The notes under the pieces were generated by a model, which did no database searches, was not told the DNA's origin, and saw only the letters and a program-made list of their open reading frames with translations. DNA of 64,000 nt from Streptomyces sp. 35G-GA-8 (lineage in GTDB: Bacteria > Actinomycetota > Actinomycetes > Streptomycetales > Streptomycetaceae). Positions within the stretch are counted from its first letter, which is position 1, and every line of letters begins with the position of its first letter. This document shows positions 43,138-52,226 of the stretch, in pieces. A program made the translations under genes and the position numbers. The DNA is taken from assembly GCF_023534745.1 (NCBI RefSeq), contig NZ_JAMHJQ010000005.1:387889-451888 (forward strand), written 5' to 3'.

Positions 43138-43974
43138 ATGTCCCGTCGTCAACGCCCCACCCGACGCACGCTGTTGGCTCTCTGCGCCGCCACCGCGGTG
43201 CTCGCCACCACCGCGGCCGCCGCACCCGCCGTCGCCGCCCCGGAGGCCGCGCCGGCCGGCACGGTCACCGTCACGGCCACCGCCGCGCTCGACGACACGT
43301 ACTACCAGAGCGCCATCGGCAAGACCGGCACCGCGCTCAAGTCGTCGCTGCACTCGATCATCAGGAACCAGACGAAGATCTCCTACGACCAGGTCTGGAC
43401 GGCGCTCAAGGCCACGGACCAGGACCCCGCGAACTCGTCGAACGTGATCGAGCTGTACACCGGCAAGTCCATCTCCAAGTCGAACAACGGCGGCAACACG
43501 GGCCAGTGGAACCGCGAGCACGTCTGGGCCAAGTCCCACGGCGACTTCGGCGAGGCGACCGGTCCCGGCACCGATGTCCACCATCTGCGCCCGGAGGACG
43601 TCCAGGTCAACTCCATACGCGGGAATAAGGACTTCGACAACGGCGGCAGCGCGGTCTCCGGCGCGCCCGGCAACTACACGGACTCCGACTCCTTCGAGCC
43701 GCGCGACGCGGTGAAGGGCGATGTCGCCCGGATGATCCTGTACATGGCCGTACGGTACGAGGGCAACGACTCGTGGCCCAACCTCGAACCCAATGAGCGG
43801 GTCAACAACGGATCCAGCCCCGCGATGGGCAAGCTGTCCGTACTCAAGCAGTGGAACGACGAGGACCCGCCGGACGCCTTCGAGAAGCGCCGCAACCAGG
43901 TCATCTACGACCAGATCCAGCACAACCGCAACCCGTTCATCGACCACCCGGAATGGGTGGAGGCCATCTGGTGA
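43138..43974 (+). CDS. Secreted endonuclease I-family nuclease
   Basis: 278 residues. Signal peptide at 1-35 (RRTLLALCAATAVLATTAAAAPAVA). The mature part has the endonuclease I core: WNREHVWAKSHGDF, then DVHHLRPEDVQVNSIRGNKDFDN, a His-Asn metal finger architecture that gives DNase/RNase activity. The ATG at 43138 with GGAGAGGA upstream is chosen over an ATG 35 codons earlier. It is divergent from the glucanase operon. It probably scavenges nucleic acids, possibly from the same lysed fungal prey. Confidence 0.88.
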   Translation: MSRRQRPTRRTLLALCAATAVLATTAAAAPAVAAPEAAPAGTVTVTATAALDDTYYQSAIGKTGTALKSSLHSIIRNQTKISYDQVWTALKATDQDPANSSNVIELYTGKSISKSNNGGNTGQWNREHVWAKSHGDFGEATGPGTDVHHLRPEDVQVNSIRGNKDFDNGGSAVSGAPGNYTDSDSFEPRDAVKGDVARMILYMAVRYEGNDSWPNLEPNERVNNGSSPAMGKLSVLKQWNDEDPPDAFEKRRNQVIYDQIQHNRNPFIDHPEWVEAIW

Positions 43975-44080
43975 TCGTGCGGACCGTCCGGTGATCACGG
44001 CGCGGCCTGCCCGCGCCTGATCGCCCGCGGTGCCAGACTGTGCCGCGTTAACTCCAAGCGCCCCCAGCGGGGAATGCTGG

Positions 44081-44117
44081 CCGAGCCCCCGGGACACGCT
44101 TCGCCCGGGGGCTTCGG
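44081..44117 (+). terminator. Strong hairpin terminator after the nuclease
   Basis: AGCCCCCGGG (44084-44093) pairs with CCCGGGGGCT (44104-44113), extended by CCG/CGG with one bulge. It lies 110 nt downstream of the nuclease stop. Confidence 0.75.
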
Positions 44118-44253
44118 CTTGCCCGCCATCTGCCGCACCGTCAGGCCCGGCCCCCGGGCCTGACGGGCCACCCCGCCCGCGGTACTTCCTGGACAGATGT
44201 CTATGCTTCATGGACACCTGTCCAGCAGCGCCGATCCACGGGAGATCCCGATC

Positions 44254-44616
44254 ATGCAGACCGCCGCGAACGTCCTGGTCGGCCTTGTGGCCGCGTTCCA
44301 TGTCTATGCGATGGTGCTGGAGATGTTCCTGTGGGAGCGGAAGCCGGGCCGTCAACTCTCCGGATTCGACGCCGACATGGCCCGCGCGACCGCGCCCCTC
44401 GCCGCCAACCAGGGGCTCTACAACGGCTTCCTGGCCGCCGGGCTGATATGGGGGCTGATCGCCGCCGACCCGACGGGGTACCGCGTCCAGGTCTTCTTCC
44501 TGATCTGCGTGGTCGTGGCCGGTCTGTACGGCGGGGCCACGGCGAACAGGCGCATCCTGTTCGTCCAGGCACTGCCCGGCGCACTCGCCCTGGCCGCCGT
44601 ACTGGCGGCGGGATGA
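44254..44616 (+). CDS. DUF1304 small membrane protein
   Basis: 120 residues with four helices. The start region (VLVGLVAAFHVYAMVLEMFLWERKPGR) and NQGLYNGFLAAGLIWGL are the DUF1304 hallmarks. ATG 44254 has GGGAG upstream. The family is uncharacterised. It overlaps the TetR gene by 4 nt, so its expression is probably tied to that regulator. Confidence 0.88.
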   Translation: MQTAANVLVGLVAAFHVYAMVLEMFLWERKPGRQLSGFDADMARATAPLAANQGLYNGFLAAGLIWGLIAADPTGYRVQVFFLICVVVAGLYGGATANRRILFVQALPGALALAAVLAAG

Positions 44617-45206
44617 GCGGCGCACCGGCGGGGGCGCCCGCGAGCGGGCCGGCCGGCGATCCCCGTACGGCCAGGACCCGGGCCAGGCTCCGGCGGGCGC
44701 TGCTCGACGCCTGCGCGGAGCGCCCGTTGGAGGAGGTCGGGGTCGCCGCTCTGGTGCGTCGCGCCGGGATGGGCAGGGCCACGTTCTATCTGCACTACCC
44801 GGACCTGCGGACGCTGGCGGTCGATGCCTGCGCGGAAGTGGTGCGGGACGCGGTGGACGCCCTGCACGCCTGGCGCGGGGCCCCCGATCCACGGGTCCCG
44901 CCGCCCGCGCTGACCTCGTTCTTCACCGGTCTCGCCCCGCATACCGCGCTCTACCGGACGCTGTTGCGCCCGGGAGGGAGCGGCCCGCTCGGCGAACTGC
45001 TCCACCGGGAACTGCGCGAGCGCAGCCGTGTCGAGCGGACCCTCGCCGGGGCGCCCGCCCCCGAGCTGATCGCCTCGGCGGTGGCCGCCGCCTTCGCCGG
45101 GGTACTGGCCGACTGGCTGCACGGGCTGATCGAGGACACGCCCGAGGGCATCGCGGCCCGGATCTGGCGGCTGCTGGTGGCGCTCCACCGGATGCCCGTC
45201 ACCTGA
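44613..45206 (+). CDS. TetR-family transcriptional regulator
   Basis: 197 residues. The HTH is RTRARLRRALLDACAERPLEEVGVAALVRRAGMGRATFYLHYPDLRTL, typical of TetR. The C-terminal ligand domain has no special motif. It starts in an ATGA overlap with the DUF1304 gene. It probably represses its own operon in response to an unknown ligand. Confidence 0.88.
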   Translation: MSGAPAGAPASGPAGDPRTARTRARLRRALLDACAERPLEEVGVAALVRRAGMGRATFYLHYPDLRTLAVDACAEVVRDAVDALHAWRGAPDPRVPPPALTSFFTGLAPHTALYRTLLRPGGSGPLGELLHRELRERSRVERTLAGAPAPELIASAVAAAFAGVLADWLHGLIEDTPEGIAARIWRLLVALHRMPVT

Positions 45207-45388
45207 GACATACGGCGCGAGACCGGTCCCCACGCGGTGCATGAATGCGAGACGCCCCGCCTGCGGCATATGCCAAAGGCACCATCGCCCCGAGTGTTGC
45301 CAAACGCCTTACGCGCCCGGGGTGCCTGTGCGACAGTCGTAGCGGTCCCCCCACCGACAGGCCGTGCCACCCCGTATCGGAGTACGAG

Positions 45389-46792
45389 ATGCCGTCCCCT
45401 CTGTTCGCGGACCGCCCCGTCCCCGGGCCCGCCGAGCCCGGAGCGATGGACGCGCTCATCACCCGGACCCGCCGGCTGCGCGGCGACGTGGACGCCGTAC
45501 GCCGGGGCACCGAGGTCGACGACGGCAACACGCTCTGGCGCTGGCAGCGCGCGCTCTGCGATCTGGCGGTACGTCAACTGGACCATCTGGGCTCGCACTT
45601 GGATCAGCTCAAGGCGGGAAGGCCGGAGGCGGACGGGGCGCCCGACTGCCCCGCGCGCGACACCTCTCCCGGCCACGACTGCTCCGGGCCCCGGCTCGGC
45701 CGGGTGGGCAGCGGGGAGTGGAACCTCCTGACCGACGAGGTCAGTTGGTCGGACGAGCTGTTCCGGATCCTCGGACGCGACCCGGAGAGCGGGCCGCTGA
45801 CCCTCGACGAACTACCGTCCCTGGTACACCCCGACGACCAGGCGCTGCTCACCGCGATGGTGACGGACTGTCTGATCGACGGAAAGCCCATGGACGGCGA
45901 GTTCCGGATCATCAGGGCCGACGGCCGGGTCCGGGTGCTGCACATGATGGGTGAGCCCATCCTCGACACCGACGGCTGTACCGCCTCCATGTGGGCGGTG
46001 CTGCGCGACATCAGCGCGCTGCGCCACGGCGAGCAGACCGTACGCGACTCCCATGACTCCCTCCGGCGCGAAGACCATCTCGCGCGGACCGAACACCGGC
46101 TGGTGGCCGAGTTGCACGAGGCAGTGCTCCCCGCGTGGCACGGCTCGTCATATCTGCCGAGGCGCGGGCCCGGCGCACTGGACCTGGCCGCCCGCCGGCT
46201 GCCCGACACGGCGCATCCCGCGACGGGTGGTCACTGGTTCGACGCCCTTGAACTTCCGTGCGGGGAATCGCTGTTGACCATTGGCGAGCTGACCCTCCGC
46301 GGGGTGGCCGGCGCCTCCTCGATGGCGATGCTGCTGGGGGCGCTGCGCGGCATGGCGGTGGCGGGCATCGCGCCCGGGGCCCTGCTCGGCCATCTGAACC
46401 AGCTGCTGGAGACCTCGGAACAGCCCGCGCTCGGCAGCGCGCTCTGCTCCCGCTACGCCCCGGAGACCGGCACCTTCTCCTGGGCGCAGGCGGGCCACCC
46501 CGCCCCGCTGCTGTTCCGCGACGGGACGGGGCACGCGCTGACGCCGCCGGACGGCGTCCTGCTGGGAGCGACCTCGGGGGCCGCGTACGAGCAGGCCGAG
46601 ATCCGGCTTCGGCCGGGGGATCTGCTGGTGCTGCACACCGACGAGTTGCCCCGGGACCGCCTCGTCGAGCTGGCGCCCAGGATCGCCGGAACCGGCTCGG
46701 CGCGGGAGTGTGCTCAGCTGATCGTCGAGGAGTCGGGCAGGGCCGAACGCACGGACGCCGCCTGTCTGATGGTCATCCGTATCCCCGGCTGA
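45389..46792 (+). CDS. PAS-domain protein with a degenerate PP2C (SpoIIE-like) domain
   Basis: 467 residues. A helical N-terminus is followed by a PAS domain at about 105-210 (WNLLTDEVSWSDELFRILGRDP and EFRIIRADGRVRVLHMMGEP). The C-terminal 230 residues align to SpoIIE/RsbU-type PP2C phosphatases, but metal-binding positions have changed. GGDWYD reads GGHWFD (280-285), GDVxGHG reads GELTLRG, and the last acidic pair is TD. It is probably not an active phosphatase and may act as a sensor-controlled binding partner of anti-anti-sigma proteins. The stop region is duplicated. Confidence 0.82.
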   Translation: MPSPLFADRPVPGPAEPGAMDALITRTRRLRGDVDAVRRGTEVDDGNTLWRWQRALCDLAVRQLDHLGSHLDQLKAGRPEADGAPDCPARDTSPGHDCSGPRLGRVGSGEWNLLTDEVSWSDELFRILGRDPESGPLTLDELPSLVHPDDQALLTAMVTDCLIDGKPMDGEFRIIRADGRVRVLHMMGEPILDTDGCTASMWAVLRDISALRHGEQTVRDSHDSLRREDHLARTEHRLVAELHEAVLPAWHGSSYLPRRGPGALDLAARRLPDTAHPATGGHWFDALELPCGESLLTIGELTLRGVAGASSMAMLLGALRGMAVAGIAPGALLGHLNQLLETSEQPALGSALCSRYAPETGTFSWAQAGHPAPLLFRDGTGHALTPPDGVLLGATSGAAYEQAEIRLRPGDLLVLHTDELPRDRLVELAPRIAGTGSARECAQLIVEESGRAERTDAACLMVIRIPG

Positions 46793-46815
46793 TCAGGATC
46801 CCCGGCTGATCAGGA
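46782..46815. repeat. 17-bp tandem repeat including the stop codon of the PAS/PP2C gene
   Basis: ATCCCCGGCTGATCAGG occurs twice head to tail. The first copy contains the gene's own Gly-stop (GGC TGA, ending at 46792); the second supplies another TGA. Confidence 0.85.
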
Positions 46816-46886
46816 GCTCCGACCGATCACGGGCTCAGGCTGATCACGATCGCCGGCTGCCGGACCGGGCCTCCGGGAAGAGCGCT

Positions 46887-48380
46887 CTAGACATCGGTCT
46901 TCCCCGTCCGCTTCGCCGGCCCCTTCGGCATCGCCATCTTCAGCTCCTCGCGCAGATCGTCGATCTTCTCGTACCCCGCGTACTGGCCGGTGAGCCGGTA
47001 CATCTCCCGCAGCCGGTCCCAGGTGCGGTGCGAGGAGGTCTCCCCCATCGACACCAGCGCCAGCCGCGCGTAACGGTCCGCCTGTTCGGGGTCGTCCGCG
47101 ATGAAGCAGGCGGACGCCAGCGAGATGTAGTCGAAGATCTTGGAGCGCTGCCGGCCGTTGCCACGCAGCTCCAGCGCCCGCTTGGCGTGCTGCTGCGCGG
47201 TGATCGCCGCCTCGGGCTCATGGTCGGCGAGGGTACGGAAGGCCAGTGCCTCCATGCCGTGGAGATCGGCCTCGTCGAACATCTGCATCCAGCAGGGCGA
47301 CGGGACGTCCTGTTCGTCCGCGACGAAGAGTTCCTCCGCCTCGCCCAGAGTGCGGCGCATGGCCTGGCCGTGGCCCATGGACGCGTGCGCCCATGCCTCG
47401 ATGGTGCGCAGCATGGCGCGGGTACGGGGCAGGGCCTCCTCGCCCGAGCCCGAATCCGCGAGCTTCATCAGATCAAGTGCCTCGTCGGGCCTGCCGAGGT
47501 GGACCATCTGACGAGCGGCCCGGGACAGCGCCTCACCCGCGCGGGGCCGGTCGCCGCCCTCGCGGGCCGCGTGGGTGGCGATGACGAAGTACTTCTGGGC
47601 CGTGGGTTCGAGACCGATGTCGTGGGACATCCAGCCGGCGAGTACGGAGAGGTTGGCGGCGACGCCCCACAGGCGCCGCTGGAGATGGTCGGGGTGACGG
47701 TAGGCGAGCATGCCGCCCACCTCGTTGAGCTGGCCCACCACTGCCTTGCGCTGAAGCCCGCCGCCACGTGCGGCGTCCCAGGCGCGGAACACCTCGACGG
47801 AGCGCTCCAGGGCCTCGATCTCCTGTGACCCGATGGGGGCGGCCTCGTAACGGTCGAACCCGGCGGGTTCCGCGTTCAGGGGATCGTCGATCCGGGGAGC
47901 GTCGGACGAGAGTGCGGGGTCGGAGTGCAGCCAGTCATGCATGGCGCTGGTGAGTGCTGAGCCTGCGGTGAGCGCGGCACCCGCGCCCACCAAGCCGCGA
48001 CGGTTGAGCATGAGGTCCATTCCCGTGAATTCGGTGAGGACCGCGGCCGTCCGGTCGGGCGCCCAGGGGAGGGCGTCGGGGTTGTCCGCGTTCCCGGCGT
48101 CCCGTCGTTTCCCCGCGCGCCCGCTCCGTACGAACCCGAGGTCCTCGATGGTCACGACACGACCGAGCCGCTCGGTGAACAGCGCTACCAGCACTCTCGG
48201 CACGGGATCGCGCGGGGTCTCCCCCATGTCGATCCAACGCCTGACCCGCGAGGTGTCGGTGGCCAGTTGGGGGTGGCCCATGGCCGCCGCCTGCCGGTTG
48301 ACCAGCCTCGCGAGTTCGCCCTTGGACCAGCCGGCCAGGCCGAACAGATCCGACAGACGGGTGTTGGGTTCACCGCTCAC
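46887..48380 (-). CDS. NsdA-like TPR regulator
   Basis: 497 residues. The N-terminus WSKGELARLVNRQAAAMGHP and DTSRVRRWIDMGETPRDPVPRVLVALFTERLGR is the HTH-like module of the Streptomyces NsdA family, whose founder represses differentiation and antibiotic production. The rest is helical and TPR-like. The start is GTG 48380; the open frame continues 436 codons upstream over the divergent gene and is not coding there. It faces the APH-fold gene across an operator-rich 231-bp gap. Direct DNA binding is inferred from the HTH-like block. Confidence 0.82.
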   Translation of the reverse strand: MSGEPNTRLSDLFGLAGWSKGELARLVNRQAAAMGHPQLATDTSRVRRWIDMGETPRDPVPRVLVALFTERLGRVVTIEDLGFVRSGRAGKRRDAGNADNPDALPWAPDRTAAVLTEFTGMDLMLNRRGLVGAGAALTAGSALTSAMHDWLHSDPALSSDAPRIDDPLNAEPAGFDRYEAAPIGSQEIEALERSVEVFRAWDAARGGGLQRKAVVGQLNEVGGMLAYRHPDHLQRRLWGVAANLSVLAGWMSHDIGLEPTAQKYFVIATHAAREGGDRPRAGEALSRAARQMVHLGRPDEALDLMKLADSGSGEEALPRTRAMLRTIEAWAHASMGHGQAMRRTLGEAEELFVADEQDVPSPCWMQMFDEADLHGMEALAFRTLADHEPEAAITAQQHAKRALELRGNGRQRSKIFDYISLASACFIADDPEQADRYARLALVSMGETSSHRTWDRLREMYRLTGQYAGYEKIDDLREELKMAMPKGPAKRTGKTDV

Positions 48381-48406
48381 GTCAAGCCCCCAGGTTCTCG
48401 GCTGAG

Positions 48407-48468
48407 TTGACAGTAACCGCCTGTCAGACGCGTGGCGACTATTCGCCACGGTTCGCCAGGCTTCGCCA
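48407..48468. promoter_or_regulatory. Cluster of inverted repeats and three 10-bp-spaced TTCGCCA iterons
   Basis: TGACAG-taaccgc-CTGTCA (48408-48426), GTGGCG-actatt-CGCCAC (48432-48449), and TTCGCCA at 48442, 48452 and 48462, exactly one helical turn apart. They start 27 bp upstream of the NsdA-like start. This is a likely binding platform for a regulator of the divergent pair. Confidence 0.6.
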
Positions 48469-48611
48469 GCTCGTATGCCAGGGGGTCGACGGTGTGAGGT
48501 AGGAACGCGCCATCCCGGCCCGGCAGCCGGACGTACTCCCCAGGGTGCTCCACGGCTGCCGGGCGGGAGGCGCGAGTAATTCGTCGGCACACGAAGGGAT
48601 CTGTATCGCCC

Positions 48612-49742
48612 ATGTACACAGCATCGTCCTCCGTGTCCGCCCCGCCCCGGTCGCAGCGTACGGTCACTCCCGGCAGCGGACCGTATCTGGACCCCACACA
48701 CGCGGGGCGGCCGCGGCTCAGGGCGGGGACGGTCACCCAACCGCTCAGCGGGAGAATCGACGTGTCCGGCCCCCAGGGCGCGCAGCTGCGTATGGCGATC
48801 ACGGCGGTGCACCGGGTCTGCCCGGAGTTCAACCCGGTGCAGGTGCTGCGGCGCAGCGGGCGCTCCGTTCTGCTCGTCGGAACCACCGGGCGGGCCAACG
48901 CGGTCGCCAAGTGTCTGCTGGACCACTCGCCCGTCTGGACCGAACGGTTCAGGCACGAAATAGCTGCTTATCGCTCCTTCGTCCGGCACCGGCCGCCGGT
49001 ACGGGTTCCCCGGCTGATCGCCGCGGACCCGGAGAACTGCGCGCTGGTGATCGAGCGGATGCCGGGGCGGGCCGCCGCGCTGACGCGCCATCCGGTGGAG
49101 GCGCCGCCGCGCGCCGATCTGCGGGCCGCGCTCGGCGCGATCGCCAGGCTGAACACCTGGCGGCCCCCGGCCGGTCTGTTCGACAAGCCGCTCGACTACG
49201 CGTCGCGGATCGCCCGCTACCACGAACTGGGGCTGTTCACCGACCGGGACCTGGGCGATCTGCAGAAGCTGCTGCACGGTCTGGCCGGCGCCCGGCAGGG
49301 CATGGAGTTCTGTCACGGTGACGCCCTGCTCTCCAACGTCCTGCTGTCGCCTGCGGGTCCGGTGCTCGTCGACTGGGAGCACGCGGGCTGGTATCTGCCG
49401 GGCTACGATCTGGCGACGCTGTGGGCGGTGCTCGGGGACGCCCCGCTGGCCCGCCGCAAGATCAGTCAGCTCGCCCAGGCCAGTGGACCGGTGGCGCGGG
49501 ACGCGTTCCTGGTCAATCTGATGCTCGTACTGACCCGGGAGATCCGGATGTACGAGACGGCGGTGCAGCGCGCGCTGCGTGAGACGCCGGCGCCCGGCAC
49601 CGGTCCCTCCCCCCACCCGTCGCCGTCCGGGCAGCAGAACGGTCTGACGCCGGCCGAGGAACAGCGGCTGCTGCTGCGGCGGCTGCACGACGACTGCGCG
49701 ATGGCCCGGCGGGCCGTACGCGCGGCGGTCGGGACCCGCTGA
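48612..49742 (+). CDS. Aminoglycoside-phosphotransferase (APH)-fold protein
   Basis: 376 residues. The first 60 residues are low complexity. The APH/choline-kinase-like fold has a nucleotide-binding N-lobe, then the catalytic Brenner loop [13 protein letters not shown] and the metal Asp in [21 protein letters not shown]. The HGDxxxxN motif is intact, so it may phosphorylate a small molecule. Not necessarily antibiotic resistance; many such proteins act in metabolism. Divergent from the NsdA-like gene. Strong terminator follows. Confidence 0.8.
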   Translation: MYTASSSVSAPPRSQRTVTPGSGPYLDPTHAGRPRLRAGTVTQPLSGRIDVSGPQGAQLRMAITAVHRVCPEFNPVQVLRRSGRSVLLVGTTGRANAVAKCLLDHSPVWTERFRHEIAAYRSFVRHRPPVRVPRLIAADPENCALVIERMPGRAAALTRHPVEAPPRADLRAALGAIARLNTWRPPAGLFDKPLDYASRIARYHELGLFTDRDLGDLQKLLHGLAGARQGMEFCHGDALLSNVLLSPAGPVLVDWEHAGWYLPGYDLATLWAVLGDAPLARRKISQLAQASGPVARDAFLVNLMLVLTREIRMYETAVQRALRETPAPGTGPSPHPSPSGQQNGLTPAEEQRLLLRRLHDDCAMARRAVRAAVGTR

Positions 49743-50107
49743 TCCGGCCGTACCGTACCGAGCGAGAACGAACCGGCGCCGCGCGCCCCGTGGGACTCAC
49801 GGGGCGGCGCGGCGCGTCTGTGTGACGGCCGTGCCCGGCCGCGCTTCGCCGCGCCCGGATCCTCGCGGCGGCTCCTGCCGCTCCCGGCGCCCCCGCTGCT
49901 CCATGCGGCGGATGTCTGATCATTGGTCCATTCCACTGACGCGCCGCAGGCCCGGACACCACCGCCGCGAAACTCCGTCATACGTACGCTGACGTGCGAA
50001 ATCCGTTCCGTGCCCGATGATTGACGGATCGTCCGGGAGCCGATACCCCTGTAGTCCTCGTCGGCCCGGCAGGCCCCTTCACGCACCACCCGTCACTGGA
50101 GGCTGCA
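49743..50107. other. Intergenic region upstream of the amidase, 365 bp
   Basis: It begins with the terminator at 49776-49815 and then holds the amidase leader. Around 50020 there is TTGACG, a possible -35, without a convincing -10. An in-frame run from a TTG at 50021 is not needed because a better start exists at 50108. Confidence 0.5.
49776..49815 (+). terminator. Strong terminator after the APH gene
   Basis: GCCCCGTG (49785-49792) pairs with CACGGGGC (49798-49805) and is extended by GCGCCGCGC/GCGCGGCGC with one bulge, a 17-bp stem in all. Confidence 0.8.
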
Positions 50108-52084
50108 TTGCAAGGTTCCTTCCCCCCACGACCGAGATTCCCGCGTGGTCGCGCACTGCGAGCGGGGGGTGTCGTGGCGTCCGCCGCACTGCTGCTGCCC
50201 CTGGTCTCCGCCGCTCCGTCCGCCACCGCGGAACAGCCGGGATCCGGCGCGCTGCAAAGTGAGTTCGCCGCCGCTGCCGCGCGGTACCAGGTGCCGCGGA
50301 GCGTGCTGCTCGGTGTCTCGTATCTCCAGTCCCGCTGGGACACGCACAGCGGCGCCCCCAGCGTCACCGGCGGCTACGGCCCGATGCATCTGACCGACGC
50401 CAGGACCGCGATCGCCGACGCGCCGCACCACTCGGAGGGCACGGAGGACCCGCGCGGGGACTCCTCGCGCGCGGTGCGGACCGTCACCGGGACGGCGCTG
50501 CCCACGACCTCCGAACTGCCCGCCCGGCTGCGCACCCTGGAGCGCGCCGCCGAGCTGACCGGGCTGCCCGCCGAGGAGCTGCGGCGGAACCCCGCCGCCA
50601 ATGTCCGGGGTGGCGCGGCGCTGCTGGCCGCCGCGCAGCGGGAGCTGGGAGCGCCGCTGAGCAGCGATCCGGCCGACTGGTACGCAGCGGTGGCCCGGTT
50701 CTCCGGGGCGGACGACTCGGCGACCGCCACGATCTACGCCAATGATGTGTACGACGTGATCAGGAACGGCGAGCGCCGTACGACGGACAGCGGCCAGCGG
50801 GTGGCGCTGCCCGCGGCGCCCCGGATCTCCCCCGACACCTCGCGTGCGGCGCGGCTCGGTCTGCGCGCGGCCGACCCGGGGAAGGCCGAGTGTCCGAGCA
50901 CCGTCGCCTGTGAGTGGATCGCGGCGCCGTACGGGGAGTTCGGCGAGGGCGACTACGGCAACCACGACAAGGCCGACCGGCCGAAGTCCCAGTCGGTCGA
51001 CTACATCATCATCCATGACACAGAGGGCTCCTGGGACACCACGATCAAGCTGATCCAGGACCCGAAGTATGTGTCGTGGAACTACACGCTGCGCTCGTCC
51101 GACGGGCATATCGCCCAGCACGTGGCGACCAAGGATGTCGGCTGGCACGCCGGCAACTGGTACATCAACTCCAAGTCGGTGGGTCTGGAGCACGAGGGTT
51201 TCCTCGCCGCGCCGGACGCCTGGTACACGGAGGCGATGTACCGCTCCTCCGCGCGGCTGGTCGGCTATCTGGCGAGGAAGTACGACATCCCGCTGGACCG
51301 TCAGCACATCCTGGGCCACGACAACGTGCCCGGCACGACCACCGCGCTGATCCCCGGGATGCACACCGACCCGGGCCCCTACTGGGACTGGGCGCACTAC
51401 TTCCAGCTGCTCGGCAAGCCGTTCAAGGCGACCGCCGGGTCATCCGCGTCCGTGGTCACGATCCGTCCTGACTACGCGTCCCACCAGCCGGCGTACACCG
51501 GCTGCGAGAAGGCGGGCCAGGCCTGCGCCCCGCACGGCTCGGGCGCCGTACGGCTGCACACGGCGCCGGCCGCGACCGCGCCGCTCGTGAAGGACATCGG
51601 GCTCCGGCCCGGTGGCCAGGACTCCACGATCGACGTCAATGACCTGGGTGCCCGTGCCTCGACCGGCCAGCAGTACGCGGTCGCCGGTCGCGAGCGCGAC
51701 TGGACGGCGATCTGGTACCTCGGACAGAAGGCGTGGTTCCACAACCCGCGCAAGAGCCCGACCGCCGTGGGCGCCAAGGCGCCGGTGCTGACGCCGAGGG
51801 CCGGGCTCACGGAGATCCCGGTGTACGGACGGGCCTATCCGGAGGCGGATGCCTACCCGGAGGGTGTTCCGGTCCAGACGGTGTCGGCGTTCCCCTACAA
51901 GCTGCTCGCCGGGCAGCGCTATGTGATGGGCGCCGAGGCGCCGAGTGAGTACTACTTCGCGCCAACCTTCGACACCGCGGGACACCGGGTGGTGCGGGGC
52001 AAGGACACGTACTACGAGATCCAGTTCGGGCACCGGGTCGCCTATGTGAAGGCGGCGGATGTGGAGGTGCGTCCGGCGCGCTGA
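50108..52084 (+). CDS. Secreted N-acetylmuramoyl-L-alanine amidase (Amidase_2), TTG start
   Basis: 658 residues. The TTG at 50108 has a perfect GGAGG 5 nt upstream and gives a signal peptide (ALRAGGVVASAALLLPLVSA); the frame is open upstream but would put 29 residues before it. After a 240-residue helical domain the Amidase_2 core shows VDYIIIHDTEGSWDTT, VGWHAGNWYIN and ILGHDNVP, with the zinc-binding His residues. The C-terminal 200 residues are SH3-like repeats (VRLHTAPAATAPLV) that may bind the wall. It would cleave the stem peptide from peptidoglycan. Confidence 0.85.
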   Translation: MQGSFPPRPRFPRGRALRAGGVVASAALLLPLVSAAPSATAEQPGSGALQSEFAAAAARYQVPRSVLLGVSYLQSRWDTHSGAPSVTGGYGPMHLTDARTAIADAPHHSEGTEDPRGDSSRAVRTVTGTALPTTSELPARLRTLERAAELTGLPAEELRRNPAANVRGGAALLAAAQRELGAPLSSDPADWYAAVARFSGADDSATATIYANDVYDVIRNGERRTTDSGQRVALPAAPRISPDTSRAARLGLRAADPGKAECPSTVACEWIAAPYGEFGEGDYGNHDKADRPKSQSVDYIIIHDTEGSWDTTIKLIQDPKYVSWNYTLRSSDGHIAQHVATKDVGWHAGNWYINSKSVGLEHEGFLAAPDAWYTEAMYRSSARLVGYLARKYDIPLDRQHILGHDNVPGTTTALIPGMHTDPGPYWDWAHYFQLLGKPFKATAGSSASVVTIRPDYASHQPAYTGCEKAGQACAPHGSGAVRLHTAPAATAPLVKDIGLRPGGQDSTIDVNDLGARASTGQQYAVAGRERDWTAIWYLGQKAWFHNPRKSPTAVGAKAPVLTPRAGLTEIPVYGRAYPEADAYPEGVPVQTVSAFPYKLLAGQRYVMGAEAPSEYYFAPTFDTAGHRVVRGKDTYYEIQFGHRVAYVKAADVEVRPAR

Positions 52085-52100
52085 CCAACCGGCGGGGGGA

Positions 52101-52143
52101 TGCCGGGCGTCGCCGGCCGCGGGGGAGCCGGTGACGCCCGGCG
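52101..52143 (+). terminator. Hairpin terminator after the amidase
   Basis: GCCGGGCGTC (52102-52111) pairs perfectly with GACGCCCGGC (52133-52142), 17 nt after the stop. Confidence 0.7.
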
Positions 52144-52226
52144 CATGTCTGTCCTGGCAGGCGGGACGACAGCGCGGAGTCGGTGCACTCGGAGTCGGTG
52201 CGCGGGGTCCGGGGCGTGGCGTCCCG

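Noticed and set aside
45389-46792. Active SpoIIE-type phosphatase
   Set aside because: Key metal ligands are replaced, so an active-enzyme label is not supported.
48381-49688. Upstream extension of the NsdA-like frame to 933 codons
   Set aside because: The extension lies antisense to the APH-fold gene, is Arg/Pro/Gly-rich without motifs, and covers the divergent promoter.
48612-49742. Antibiotic resistance kinase
   Set aside because: Only the general APH fold and HGD motif are seen; context with an NsdA-like regulator does not support resistance.
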